A stretch of 64,000 bases of DNA from Coix lacryma-jobi var. lacryma-jobi (taxonomy: Eukaryota; Streptophyta; Magnoliopsida; Poales; Poaceae). Shown here one piece after another: positions 43,551 through 54,377 of the stretch (the first letter of the stretch is position 1; the number at the start of each line of letters is the position of its first letter). The stretch covers positions 46,331,528-46,395,527 of the forward strand of contig CM019823.1 in assembly GCA_009763385.1 (NCBI GenBank), in the 5' to 3' direction. The notes below the pieces were generated by a model. That model did not search any database and was not told where the DNA came from. It was given only the letters and a program-made list of their open reading frames with translations. The translations under genes were made by a program, and so were the position numbers.

Positions 43551-45999
43551 TTATGTTCTTGATTTAGGTACCCAAACTAGATTGGGTCCTTGGGGGTTAG
43601 TCACATAAGCTTTTGGTACCCAAACATTTCTCATAATTTCCCTCTTCTTGATGGCACCAACATATTTGACAACTATTTTGCCATCATCACCCCAACAACA
43701 CAAATAATCACATGTATAGCTTCTTGATATGGGCTTTTGTTGCTTGGGGGCCTCCACTTGCTTCTCCTTGTTGATCTTACCATTAGCGAGTGGAGCCTTT
43801 GGATTGGCAATCTTGTTGGCCTTGTTCATTAGGTCAAAGAGAGGAACCCCTTTGTTAAAGTTAACAAAAGGTACCCCATTGACCATCTTTCTACCATTGG
43901 CCTTACCACCATACCTATTGTACCCAATTCCATCCTTGATGGAAGGGTGCCTTGCGGTCTTGAGGATATCTTTTGGTTGTTGCACCTTACACTTGCAACC
44001 ATTCCTCAAGATCATGTTCAACCTATGAATCTCCTTGTCTTTCTTTTCTATCTCAACAAGGTTAGTTGCACAAGCATTTATATCAAGTTTATAGCATCTT
44101 TTTCAACCATTACTAGTTGAGGCATTAGAGTTGTCGGAGTCCTTAGGAGTAGTTGAAGAGGTACTACTCCAAAGAGTGTTGTAGCTTAGTTCAAGAGTTT
44201 GATACTTATTTTGAGAGCTTGTGAGGCTCTCTTGAACCATGCTAACCTCATTCTTTAGGCTTGCAATTGAGTCATTGCTCATGGAACACTCCTTAGCCAA
44301 CTTCTTGTTGGAGTCATTGGCTAAAGATAGTTCCACGGTCAATTTCTCAACCTTCAACTTCTCCTCGACAAGAGAGGCTTCCAATGCACGGTTCTTTTCT
44401 CTCTCTTGAGAGATCAAGTCCCCTTGCATTGCAAGACTCTCATTCCGACTCTCTAATTTAGTGAGCAATTTTATGATTTTAGCTCCACCTTTCTTTCCAA
44501 ACTTTCTAATTATGCTAAGCTCAAATTCATCCAATTCATCATCACTATATTCATTGCTAGAATAAGTAGGAGAGTTAGGTGATACCTTCTCATTCTTAGC
44601 CATGAAGCAAGAATGAGTGAAGTCATCCTCGTTGTCGGAGAGGTTCTCGAACAAGCGTGATGAAGTTGTTGAAGTAGCTATGTTGGAGAAGAGGCTTGGA
44701 GAAGAGGTCTTGTGTATGGCAATGTTGGCCGCTCCCTTCTCCTTCTCCTTGCTCTTGCTCTTCTCTTCATCACTTGAGTCATCTTCGGAGAACCACTCCT
44801 CACCAAGATGAGCTTCACCACCTCTTCTTCTTCTATGCTTCTTGTCATCACTCTTGCTATACTTGTTCTTGTTCTTCTTTTGTGGACAATCGGCAATGAA
44901 ATGATCATCCGCTCCACACTCATAGCAATTCCTCTTCTTTAACTTCTTGAAGTAACCACCTTTGCCCTTCTTGTGCATCTTCTTTCTCATGAATCTTCTA
45001 AAGTTCTTCACAATAAGGGCCAACTCATCATCGGAGTCTTCACTTCCTTCGCTTGAAGAGTCATCTCGGGCCTTGCTTCCTTCTTCTTGATTAGCCTTGA
45101 GTGCTACCACCTTCTTGTGACTTGCCTCTTGATCTTCTATATCTTCATCATCCAAGACTTCATGATGCTTTTATCTTGGCAAGCATCTCATGAGGTCCCA
45201 TGCTCTCATAGTTAGGTCTCTCCATGATGATTGATGCAAGGTTCTTGTTCCTCTTTCTATATGCTCTTAATAGCTTTCTTCCAGCTGAGTAGTCATCCCA
45301 CTTTGTGTCTCCGAGAGCTCTAATCTGATTGACCAATGTCATGAATCTATCAAACATTTGTTGAGTGGTCTCACTTTTCTTGATTGCAAAGTTCTCAATC
45401 TTTCCATGAAGAAGCTCTATGTTGCACTTCCTCACACTCGCATCACCCTCATATGATATCCTGAGGGTATCCCAAATCTTCTTGGCATTCTCCATTCCAT
45501 GTACCTTGTTGCTTTCTTCAGGCTTAAGGCATGATAGAATCAATGATGCGGCTTGAACATTTTGTTGAAACTCAAACACATCATTGTCGGTGAACTCTTG
45601 ACCTTCAACATGACTTGGTCCATTGTCAACAATCTCCCAAACTCTTGCGGCAAGAAGGTGTAGCTTCATCTTGTGTGCCCAATCATTGTAGTTGATTCCA
45701 TCAAAGGCGGGTGGTTTGCCTAGATTGACGCTAGGCAATTGCATGACCTTGCCCATATGGCTATAGTCATATGGCACTCTAGTGAACTCGGTGTCTTTCT
45801 TGCCTTTCTCTTCATCTTCCTTCTTCTTGTCATCGCTTCTGGATGATTTGGCTTTGTTGTCCAAAGCTCGCCTCAAACTCTCCATCTCATCTTTCATTCT
45901 CTTCATCTCATCTTCATGCTTCTTTGCTTGATCTTGAATTATCTGAGCAGTAACCTTCTTGACAATCTCATCAAGCTGTTCTTGACTTATGGTAGACAT
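43551..45999 (-). pseudogene. Element E gag, frameshift and stop
   Basis: The ATG at 45999 lies 54 bp inside the LTR end. The N-terminal frame (45999-45160) has a charged head, then LGKPPAFDGINYNDWAHKMKL and KIWDTLRISYEGDASVRKCNI, the copia gag core. A frameshift in an A-run near 45160 moves to the frame 45155-44103, which has an acidic stretch, the zinc knuckle CYECGADDHFIADC near 44925, and a coiled coil. A TGA at 44103 then interrupts, and the last part (44021-43551) ends YVTNPQGPNLVWVPKS, matching D's gag end. No second knuckle like that of F was seen. Confidence 0.85.
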
Positions 46000-46039
46000 G
46001 ATTCTCCCTTACGCGGTGAAGCGCTAACACAAGGGTTAG

Positions 46040-46052
46040 GCTCCGATACCAA
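46040..46052 (-). other. Primer-binding site of element E (tRNA-iMet)
   Basis: On the minus strand TTGGTATCGGAGCC follows the LTR end, fixing the element's orientation. Confidence 0.85.
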
Positions 46053-46935
46053 TTGAAAGGACCGAATCAGCCTAGAGGGGGGTGAATAGGTGATTTTTGA
46101 CTATCTGAAACTTCACAAACTATAAGATGTAGTTAGATAGCAACCGGAGAGGCCGGTTTGTTTGGGTAGGTACTACCGGGTGTGAAACACCGGTACTACC
46201 GACACAAACAAACGGCACAACCGGGATCCTAAAAGAAACTACAAATCCGATGAATGTAAGCTATGAAGATAATACAAGTTTCTAGCCCACTTTCCTAAGA
46301 ATGATATATGGTAAATCTACTCTCACCAAACCTTGGTTGCTCCCCTTGATGTAGATCGAGCCTTCCCAACCTAAGAAAGAGATAGGTATAGGAAGAACAC
46401 GAAGAACACAATAACAAGTGAAGTAGAGAAAATAGGGACAACAACAACAAGCACACGGGACACGCGATTTATCCCGAGGTTCAGCCAATCCACTAAGGAG
46501 TGCCTACTTCCTCGTTGTTGAGGTGACCACAAAGGTCAGATTCTATTTCACCTCCTCGCCTCACTCAAGCAACCACAAAGGCTACGAGAGTATCTCTACT
46601 AGAAATCTCAGGGTAATACAAACGCTTCGGGAAGCCCTCACAAGTAAATCAATACGGGCTACCACGAAGAACACCTAACCGGCTAGAGCTCAAAGAGCTC
46701 AAGAGTAAAAGACACAAAGCAAGCCGGCAAGATGGAAACCAAGTGCTCAAGTCGAAGATTGATGCTTCCCACTCTCGAATCTCACTTCCCTAGCTCAAAT
46801 CTCGCAAGGGAATGAATCTAGGAGCAAAGGGGGAGAGAGAGGGGTGAGTCAATGCTTGGAGAGTGTTTGTCACGAGTTAGGTCAGCAATAAGTGTATGGA
46901 GTAAGTGGGTGACCGTGAAAAGTGAAGAGGGGAGG

Positions 46936-46943
46936 CATTTATA
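46936..46943 (-). promoter_or_regulatory. TATA box of element E 5' LTR
   Basis: TATAAATG on the minus strand lies about 20 bp downstream of the last CGGTACCACCG palindrome. The layout matches the internal module at 39937-40030. Confidence 0.6.
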
Positions 46944-46963
46944 CTCCCTCAGTCCCGAGACTT

Positions 46964-47755
46964 GTCGGTACCACCGACCACCCCTGGCCGGTACCACCGA
47001 CCAGTTCACAACGGTTGAAAGAATCCAGATCTGACCAAACAAGCAACCACCGTCCTCATGTCGGTACCACCGCGGGCGGTAGTACCGAGGTTATGGCGGT
47101 ACTACCGCCAGGCCAAATTGGCCGCGAACAGAGAGCATCTCACAAAGGGACTTGGTCCCTCGGAAACTACCGCCCAAAGGTCGGTACCCTCCGAGGTCGG
47201 TGGTACCGAGGTTATGGCGGTACCATCGCCAGGCCATTTTCAACTCAACACAGAGAGCTTCGCGAAACCAAGATACTACCGACCTCGGTCGGTACCACCG
47301 CGGGCGGTACTACCGAGGTTATGGCGGTACTACCGCCAGGCCATTTTCAATTCTACACAGGGAGCTCTGCAAACTTGGTTACCACCGGCCTTGGGTCGGT
47401 AGCACCGGGGGCGGTACTACCGAGGTAATGGCGGTACTACCGCCAGGCCAAATTCAGCGCGGACAGAGAGCCTTGCAAACTTGGAAACTACCGGCCATGG
47501 GTCGGTACCACCGCGTGCGGTAGTACCGAGGATATGGCGGTACCACCGCTAGGTCAAATACAACTCTACACAGAGAGGGTTGCAAAACCAGGTTACTACC
47601 GACCTTGCGTCGGTACCACCGCGGGCGGTAGTACCGAGGTTATGGCGGTACTACCGCCAGGTCATTTTTGACCAACACAGAGAGGGTGTTTGAGCGCTGC
47701 GCAGAGAAGCCGTGGTCGGTACCACCGACCACCCATGGTCGGTACCACCGACCAT
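46964..47755 (-). repeat. Tandem palindrome array in E's 5' LTR (U3)
   Basis: Six units of about 106-120 bp each carry TCGGTACCACCG, GGTAGTACCGA and GGCGGTACTACCGCC, spaced by diverged filler such as AACACAGAGAG. Single palindromes flank the units on both sides. The copy in the 3' LTR is at 23966-24765. Confidence 0.9.
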
Positions 47756-48101
47756 ATGAAATTACCCTCTACGTGTTCGTGATTGTGCGGTGTCTCTCAA
47801 GCGAACTAAGGTTAGTCGATTTGAGCACTTTTCTCCACATCTAGCCAACTTACTTTGTGACCCTCTTCATAGTCCGGCTTACCTATAACTCAAGTTTAAA
47901 ATTGAAATTTTAAACTACCACTTGAGCTAGGCATCTTTATGTCCAAAAATATCCTACGTGCTTTGTTCACGAGATTTCAACGTTTCAAATCTTTCAAAGA
48001 ACTAACACCTGCATACATGCTTTTATAAACTGGTTAGTCCCTAATTTGATTTTCATTAATTAGCCAAAACCCACATTGGGGGCGAATGCACTTTCAGAGG
48101 G

Positions 48102-50088
48102 CTAGGTGGAAATGAAATCAATGATCACAAGGTTGTGAAGATCATGTTAGAGGCATACTCACCTAGGGATGAAACCGTAGTGACATTGATTAGGGACAAG
48201 AAGAAGTTTGAGCAATTCACACCTTGTGATGTGCTTGGAAGGATTATCACCTTTGACATGCAAAGAGAAGAGGCAAATGAGAGAAGGAAGCTTGGAGAGT
48301 TGCAAGCTAGGCTAGATGGGATGAAGATCAAGGATGTGGCACTCAAGGCTAGCAAGCCATCAAGGCAAGCAACATCAAGCAAGGCAAAATCAAGCAAGCA
48401 AGCCTCTACTAGCAAGCCCAAGCAACAAAAGAAGAAAATTGAAGTAGAGGACAGCACATCATCCTCTTGTGGAAGTGAAAGTGATTGTGAAGAATTTGAA
48501 GAAATTGGTGATATAGCTCTTTTCATGGGAAGATACCGCAAGGGGCTCAAGAAGGAAGGTTACAAGTTTGTGAAGAGAAGATTCCCAAACAAGAAGAAAA
48601 GAACTTGCTACAATTGTGGAAGCACCGATCATTTCATAGCACATTGTCTACATGAGAAGAAGGACAACAACTTCAACAAGGGCAAGAAAGATGACAAAGG
48701 CACTGACAAGAAACACAACAAGAGATACATGGGAGAAGCTCACATTGGACATGAATGAGATTCAACCGCACAAACCTCAAGTGAAGAAGATGAGAAGATG
48801 GCAACAATAGCATTTCAAAAGTCATCTCCTTCACCAAGGCTATTCAACAACTTGTCCGATGATGATGATGGCAACTCCTACACTTGTCTCATGGCCAAGA
48901 AAGACAAGGTGAAAAAGGCTCCTAAATCCTCTCTTCCACCTAGTGACATCTCTAGTAGTGAACTTAGGTGATTCCTCTAGTGATGATGATTCTAGTGATG
49001 AAGAGATAAATATGATAACTAAAAGGTTGGACAAGAAAACCAAACTCTTTATCACTAAGCTAATGGAGGAACTAGAAAGTGTACAAGCTGAGCTAGCAAT
49101 AAGTGAGGATGCTCTCATCAAACAAGAGGACCTCTACATTGCTTGCAAGGAAGCTCTTGCATTAGAGAGAAGTGAGTTGGACGTCTTGCACGAGGCTTTG
49201 GCCAAAGAGCAAGATGAACATGTTTCCCTAAAGAAGACTCATATTGCACTCAAGGAAAAGTATTGTGGCTTAGATGAAAAGCACAAAGAACTTGAGCTGC
49301 AATATAACCTTCTTTGGGAAAGCAACTCAACTCTTCCTAAAGCAAATGTCACTTCTATTCCCTCCACTAGTGAAGGTTGTGGAAAATGCTATAATGTTGA
49401 TTTAAATGTCTACTCCACTAACCTTATGAACATGGAGGCCATGAGAAAGGAGATAGCAAGATTGACAAACATTATTGCAAATGGTTGTGTCAAGTCTCCC
49501 ATAAGTGCAAATGAGAAGACTCAAGAGAAGAGCAAGCCCAAGTTCAAGAATGGACGTCGTCCTTCCATAAAAGATGGGTTGGGGCATGAAAAAGGAGCCA
49601 AGACTAATGGAAGAAGGATAGTGAATGGCTATGAGTGTGTGAGGTTTGAGAAGAAGGGTCAGATTGGTACAGTTCAGCCTGCACAGACTGCGGCAGTGCC
49701 GCGCCAGAAGGCGGCAGTGCCGGACCCCGGCAGTGCCGCCCCCAGGCCGGCAGTGCCGCGCCCCAAGAAAGGGAAGGCTACCAGTTTGCCTTCTGCTCAG
49801 TCTCACACACAGCACAAGCAGGTGCCCAACCCAAAGCAAGGATCTCAGAAACCAAAGGAATCTATTTGGGTAACCAAGAACAAGTTTGCACATCAACCCA
49901 AGATAGAAGCCCCAAGGAAGAGCATGTCATCTTGTTACATTTTAGAACACAACAACAGTGGTAAAGTTGTTGCAAAGTATGTTGGTGATAACAAGAGGAC
50001 AGCCGACAAGTGTATTTGGGTTCCTAAGATACTTGTGACTAACTTGCAAGGCCCCAATATCAATTGGGGACCTAAACCTAGGAACTAA
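48102..50088 (+). pseudogene. Element D gag, C-terminal part, broken
   Basis: The frame reads GGNEINDHKVVKIMLEAYSP, then the zinc knuckle CYNCGSTDHFIAHC near 48610. A TGA at 48756 interrupts, at a place where E has Trp (EEWFSED). A frameshift near 48940-48965 leads to the frame 48943-50088, which holds a Glu/Leu-rich coiled coil and ends NLQGPNINWGPKPRN. Within it, at 49690-49760, four CGGCAGTGCCG palindromes encode a Pro/Ala/Arg linker that E's gag lacks. Confidence 0.85.
49690..49760 (+). repeat. Palindrome array inside D's gag coding region
   Basis: Four copies of GCGGCAGTGCCG/CCGGCAGTGCCG lie in frame within gag. The motif is the same as in D's LTR. Confidence 0.75.
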
Positions 50089-51556
50089 ACTTGTCTTGCA
50101 GGCATACTCCTCCGGTGGATCAAGTTGGGTGCTTGATAGCGGATGTACAAATCATATGACCGGAGAAAGGAGTATGTTCTCATCATATTCCCCAACTTCA
50201 AATGCAAATGAAAATATCATTTTCGATGATAACTCCAAGGGGGATGTGTTAGGTCTTGGTAAAGTTGCTATTACACTTGAGCATTCAATTACTAATGTCT
50301 TACATGTTGATTCGTTGAGTTACAACTTGTTATCCGTTTCACAATTGTGTGGGATGGGTTTCAATTGTCTCTTTACGGATGAGGGTGTGGAAGTCTTTAG
50401 AAGGGAGGATTCCTCTATTGTCTTTATGGGTCGTTTGAAAGGGAAGCTTTACTTAGTTGATTTCAACAAAAGTGAAGCCAAACTTGAGACTTGTTTAGTG
50501 GCAAAATCTAGCATGGGTTGGTTATGGCATCGCCGACTAGCTCATGTTGGGATGAGGAACTTGGCCAAACTTCAAAAGGACAACCACATCCTAGGACTAA
50601 CCAATGTTGATTTTGAGAAAGACAGAGTATGTGGAGCTTGCCAAGCCGGAAAACAAGTAGGCGTACCTCACCCACCAAAGAGCTATGACACTACTACTCA
50701 TCCATTGGAGTTGATCCACATGGACCTCTTTGGACCGGTTGCCTACCTTAGCATTGGCGGTAAGAAACATGGTCTTGTTATTGTTGATGACTTTTCTCGT
50801 TTCACATGGGTATTCTTTTTGCATGATAAAAGTGTAGTGCAAGAGAAGGTCAAGATGTTCATACGAAGAGCTCAAAGGGAATTCAGTTTTAACATCAAGA
50901 AAGTTCGTAGTGACAATGGAACCGAATTCCGAAACACCCAAGTGGAAGAATTCCTTGATGAGGAGGGCATCAAGCATGAGTTTTCAGTTCCATACACCCC
51001 TCAACAAAATGGCGTGGTGGAGAGGAAGAATAGAACACTCATTGACATGGCAAGAACGATGCTAGATGAATACAAGACGCCGGACATCTTTTGGGCCGAA
51101 GCCATCAACACCGCTTGCCATGCAATCAATCGCCTCTACCTCCACAAGAGAAGAAAGAAGACCTCCTATGAGCTGCTCACCGGTAACAAGCCAAAGGTGT
51201 CGTACTTTAGAGTATTTGGGTGCAAATGTTTCATTTTGAACAAGAAGCCCAAAGCCTCTAAGTTTGCATCTAAGGTTGATGAAGGTTTTCTTCTCGGTTA
51301 TGGATCAAACGAGCATGCCTATCGTGTTTTCAACAAGGCCTCCGGCAAGGTTGAAATAGCGATAGACGTGACGTTTGATGAAACTAACGGCTCTCAAGTA
51401 GAGCAAGTTGATGAAGTTGTTGTAGGAAATGAGGAACCACCTTGTGAGGCAATCAAGCAATTAGCTATCAGTGATATCAGACCACAAGAACAGCAAGCTA
51501 CTGATCAGGAAGGTCCTCAAGCTGAAGCCTCTGCTGGGGCTTGTGATATACAGTCC

Positions 51557-51628
51557 CCGGCAGTGCCGGGCTCGACCCCGGTAGTGTCGTGCACCGGCAG
51601 TGCCGGGCGAGGTCCAGCAGTGCCGGGC
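51557..51628 (+). repeat. Palindrome array between D's integrase and reverse transcriptase
   Basis: Four CCGGCAGTGCCGG-like units, two of them with changes (GTAGTGTCG, CAGCAGTGCCG), are read as a Pro/Gly/Ser/Val linker in the pol frame. Confidence 0.75.
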
Positions 51629-52274
51629 ACACCCGAGCAAGATGAAGAAGATGCTGAAGATGAGCAAAACCCATAGATCATCCAAGGCTCAAGCAAACTA
51701 TTCAACGGGATCATCCCGTTGACAACATTCTTGGGAGTCTTCGAAAGGGGGTAACAACACGCTCTCATTTGGCAAATTTCTGTCAATATTACTCGTTTGT
51801 TTCCTCTTTGGAACCTCTCAAGGTAGAAGAAGCTCTTGAAGATCCAGATTGGGTGATGGCCATGCAAGAGGAGCTCAACAACTTTGAGCGCAATCAAGTA
51901 TGGTCACTTGTGGAAAGACCAAATACCAATGTGATTGGTACTAAATGGGTCTTCCGCAACAAGCAAGATGAAGAAGGTGTGGTGACAAGGAACAAGGCAA
52001 GATTGGTAGCTCAAGGGTACACTCAAGTAGAGGGCTTGGACTTTGAAGAAACATATGCACCGGTTGCTAGGCTTGAAGCCATTCGGATTCTTTTAGCCTA
52101 TGCAGCCCATCACAACTTCAAGCTATATCAAATGGATGTGAAGAGTGCATTTCTCAATGGCCCCATACAAGAGTTGGTGTATGTTGAGCAACCACCAGGT
52201 TTTGAAGATCCCAAGTTCCCCAACCATGTCTTCAAACTCCAAAAGGCGCTCTATGGGCTTAAGCAAGCACCTAG

Positions 52275-52407
52275 GGCCTGTTTGGATTAGCGCGTGGAAA
52301 ACCTGCCTGGCGCGAGCGTGGCTCCCAGGCGTCCGATTTTGGACGCCTGGGGCCAGGATGCTTGCCTGGCCGGATGCTTGCCTGGGAGGCTGCAATCCAA
52401 ACAGGCC
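52275..52407 (+). mobile_element. 133-bp foldback MITE in D's reverse transcriptase
   Basis: Terminal inverted repeats GGCCTGTTTGGATT and AATCCAAACAGGCC are perfect. A 5-bp direct repeat, CCTAG, flanks them (52270-52274 and 52408-52412). Without the insert the coding phrase reads through as in E and F. Inside is a second perfect hairpin, CCAGGCGTCC against GGACGCCTGG. The superfamily is not clear from a 5-bp duplication. Confidence 0.85.
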
Positions 52408-53474
52408 CCTAGAGCATGGTATGAATGCCTTAATGAATTCTTGCTTAAACAAGGCTTTGAAATAGGCAAAGCCGATCCTACTCACTTCATACATAAAGTC
52501 AATGGAGATATTTTTGTGTGCCAAATATATGTCGATGACATAATATTTGGTAGTACTAACAAATCCTTTTGTGATGAGTTTAGTAGGATCATGACTAAAA
52601 GATTTGAGATGTCTATGATGGGTGAGCTCAAGTTCTTCCTTGGTTTTCAAATCAAGCAATTGAAGGAAGGGACTTTTCTTTGCCAAACCAAGTACACCCA
52701 TGATATGTTGAAGAAGTTTGACATGGTCAACGCCAAACCTATCAAAACACCCATGCCAACTAATGGACCTCTTGATCTCAATGTGGAAGGGAAAGCCGTG
52801 GACATCAAGGTATATCGCTCCACGATCGGCTCTCTTCTTTACTTATGTGCACTAGGCCCAATATTATGCTTAGTGTGTGCATGTGTGCTAGATTTCAAGC
52901 TAACCCGAAAGAGTGTCACCTAGTGACCGTTAAGAGAATCTTGAGATATCTAGTTCACACACCAAACCTTGGCTTGTGATATCCTAAGGGCTCCAAGTTC
53001 GAACTACTTGGCTATTCAGATTCCGATTATGCCGGTTGTAAAGTAGATCAAAAAAGCACTTCGGGGGCATGTCAATTCCTTGGATGCTCCTTAGTGTCTT
53101 GGAGTTCTAAAAAGCAAAATTGTGTAGCCCTATCCACAGCCAAGGCCGAGTATGTTGCAGCATGTTGTGCGCAACTACTTTGGATGAGGCAAACCCTTTG
53201 TGACTTCGGATGTCATTTCACCCATATCCCACTCTTGTGTGACAATGAGAGCGCCATAAAACTTGCAAACAACCCAGTGAGTCACTCAAGAACCAAACAT
53301 ATAGACATCCGACATCACTTCTTGAGAGATCATGAGATCAAAGGAGATATCGCCATTAGACATGTGAGCACCGACAAACAACTAGCCGATATATTCACTA
53401 AGCCTCTAGATAAGTCAAGGTTTTGTGCCTTAAGGAGTGAACTAAATATACTTGACTCTCATAACGTAGTTTGA

Positions 53475-54077
53475 AACCTAGCATGCTTGATTGATCAACT
53501 AGTTTGACCTAGGCAAAACCAATTTCAAAACTTTCATATATTGTGTTTCAAAATCTTTAAGAAAGAAACTTGCTTGATATGACCATCGTTCTGTATTGAT
53601 TGAGTGTCACTAGTCATAACATGCAAGCAGTACGTGTCCACTCCAAGAATGAGATGTAGTAACTTAGAGAATAAATCTGTCTGTAGGTATCTGTCCGGCA
53701 ATGCCGGGCCAGGCGCGGAAGTGCCGGGCCCCGGCAGTGCCGCGACAGGCGCGGTAGTGCCACGACAGGCGCGGTAGTGCCGCGACTTATCGATTCTGCA
53801 GGAATCGATTTGTTACCTTGTGGGGCTGAGGAAAAATCTTTCCTTTCTACCTGTCGGTCCTACCTCTCTCTCTCTCTCTCCCTCAGTTTTACCCAGCCCA
53901 TGAACTCCTCTTCCCCTCTCTCTCTCTCGGGCGACTGGAGGGCGACCGGCGTGCTCCCTCTCCACCGACGGTCTTCTCCGGCAACTCCGGCCTCCAGTAG
54001 TGCTGCTCGGGGATCTCCTTCGGTGCTGCGTTGATCTCCCTTCTCCAAGAGTCTCCTTCCCTCTTCTCCATCTCAAG
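53475..54077 (+). promoter_or_regulatory. Promoter-like leader of D's ORF3
   Basis: It holds palindrome array 1 (53693-53786) ending CGCGACTTAT, like the LTR's CGCGACTTATTTT. A short palindrome ATCGATTC/GAATCGAT (53789-53809) follows, then a (TC)n run (about 53862-53881) and a pyrimidine-rich leader up to the donor at 54077. No clear TATA box is seen. The distance from array 1 to the donor is about 290 bp, against about 270 bp in E. No gene is present. Confidence 0.5.
53693..53786 (+). repeat. Palindrome array 1, internal, element D
   Basis: Five units (CCGGCAATGCCGG, GCGGAAGTGCCGG, CCGGCAGTGCCGCG, and GCGGTAGTGCC twice) lie between pol and ORF3. Confidence 0.75.
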
Positions 54078-54377
54078 GTGAAGCATTCAAAATCCCTAAC
54101 CCTAAGTTTTTCCCGATTTGTAAAATGCGTCATGGGTATTGTATTTAGAGGTTGTAGAAGGGTTTGTAGATGATAGGGAGGTAGTAGAGATGATGGATGT
54201 GGTGTTCCTTGGCTCAGATCTGGCCTGCCCGCGCGGCAGTGCCGCGCCCTGCGCGGCAGTGCCGGACCATGAGCAGGGGTTTGATCCAAGTAACACCTTA
54301 TCCATCAAAATCTATTGCCTCACTATAATCTGTCAGCTCCTTTGCAGTCTTCTAATTCATAGTTTCCATGTTTTTAG
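54078..54377 (+). other. Predicted leader intron before D's ORF3
   Basis: The donor CTCAAG|GTGAAG and acceptor TTTTTAG directly before the ATG give 300 bp. Palindrome array 2 (54231-54265) lies inside, with its near edge 113 bp before the ATG. Element E has the same design. Confidence 0.55.
54231..54265 (+). repeat. Palindrome array 2, internal, element D
   Basis: Two GCGCGGCAGTGCCG units lie in the predicted intron. Confidence 0.7.

Larger units (their letters stand above)
23054..48096 (-). mobile_element. Element E: full-length Sirevirus with third ORF, holding element F
   Basis: It is bounded by LTRs at 23054-25097 (3') and 46054-48096 (5') and by the exact target duplication GAGGG at 23049-23053 and 48097-48101. 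On the minus strand the order is LTR, iMet primer site, gag, pol, promoter-like leader, ORF3, multiple polypurine tracts, LTR. Element F sits within ORF3. By eye the LTRs differ at about 20 positions plus two small indels in 2.04 kb. Gag, pol and ORF3 each carry at least one stop or frameshift. Confidence 0.95.
46054..48096 (-). repeat. 5' LTR of element E
   Basis: On the minus strand it starts TGAAAGTGCATTCGCC and ends CGGTCCTTTCA. Six tandem palindrome units start near 47061, 47180, 47289, 47394, 47500 and 47609. A smaller palindrome pair lies at 46169-46203. Runs such as ACCGCGGGCGGTAGTACCG give rise to long but meaningless Tyr/Arg/Gly-rich open frames on the plus strand. Confidence 0.95.
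50096..53474 (+). pseudogene. Element D pol, broken and interrupted by a MITE
   Basis: The first frame (50096-51676) has the protease loop VLDSGCTNHMTG, the integrase finger (HRRLAHVGMRNL, CGACQAGK) and core (MDLFGPVAYLS, RSDNGTEFRN, NGVVERKNRTL). A frameshift near 51655 precedes the reverse-transcriptase frame (from about 51720), which is cut at 52275 by a 133-bp MITE in the YGLKQAPRAWY motif. It resumes with IYVDDIIFGS (YVDD codons 52528-52539). Another frameshift near 52850 and a TGA near 52977 (Trp in E) precede RNase H (YSDSDYAGC, STAKAEYVAA) and the LADIFTKPLD end. Palindromes at 51557-51628 lengthen the linker between integrase and reverse transcriptase. Confidence 0.9.

Noticed and set aside
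53862..53881. (TC)n run as a microsatellite of interest
   Set aside because: Pyrimidine runs are common in plant leaders. It is noted within the ORF3 leader instead.
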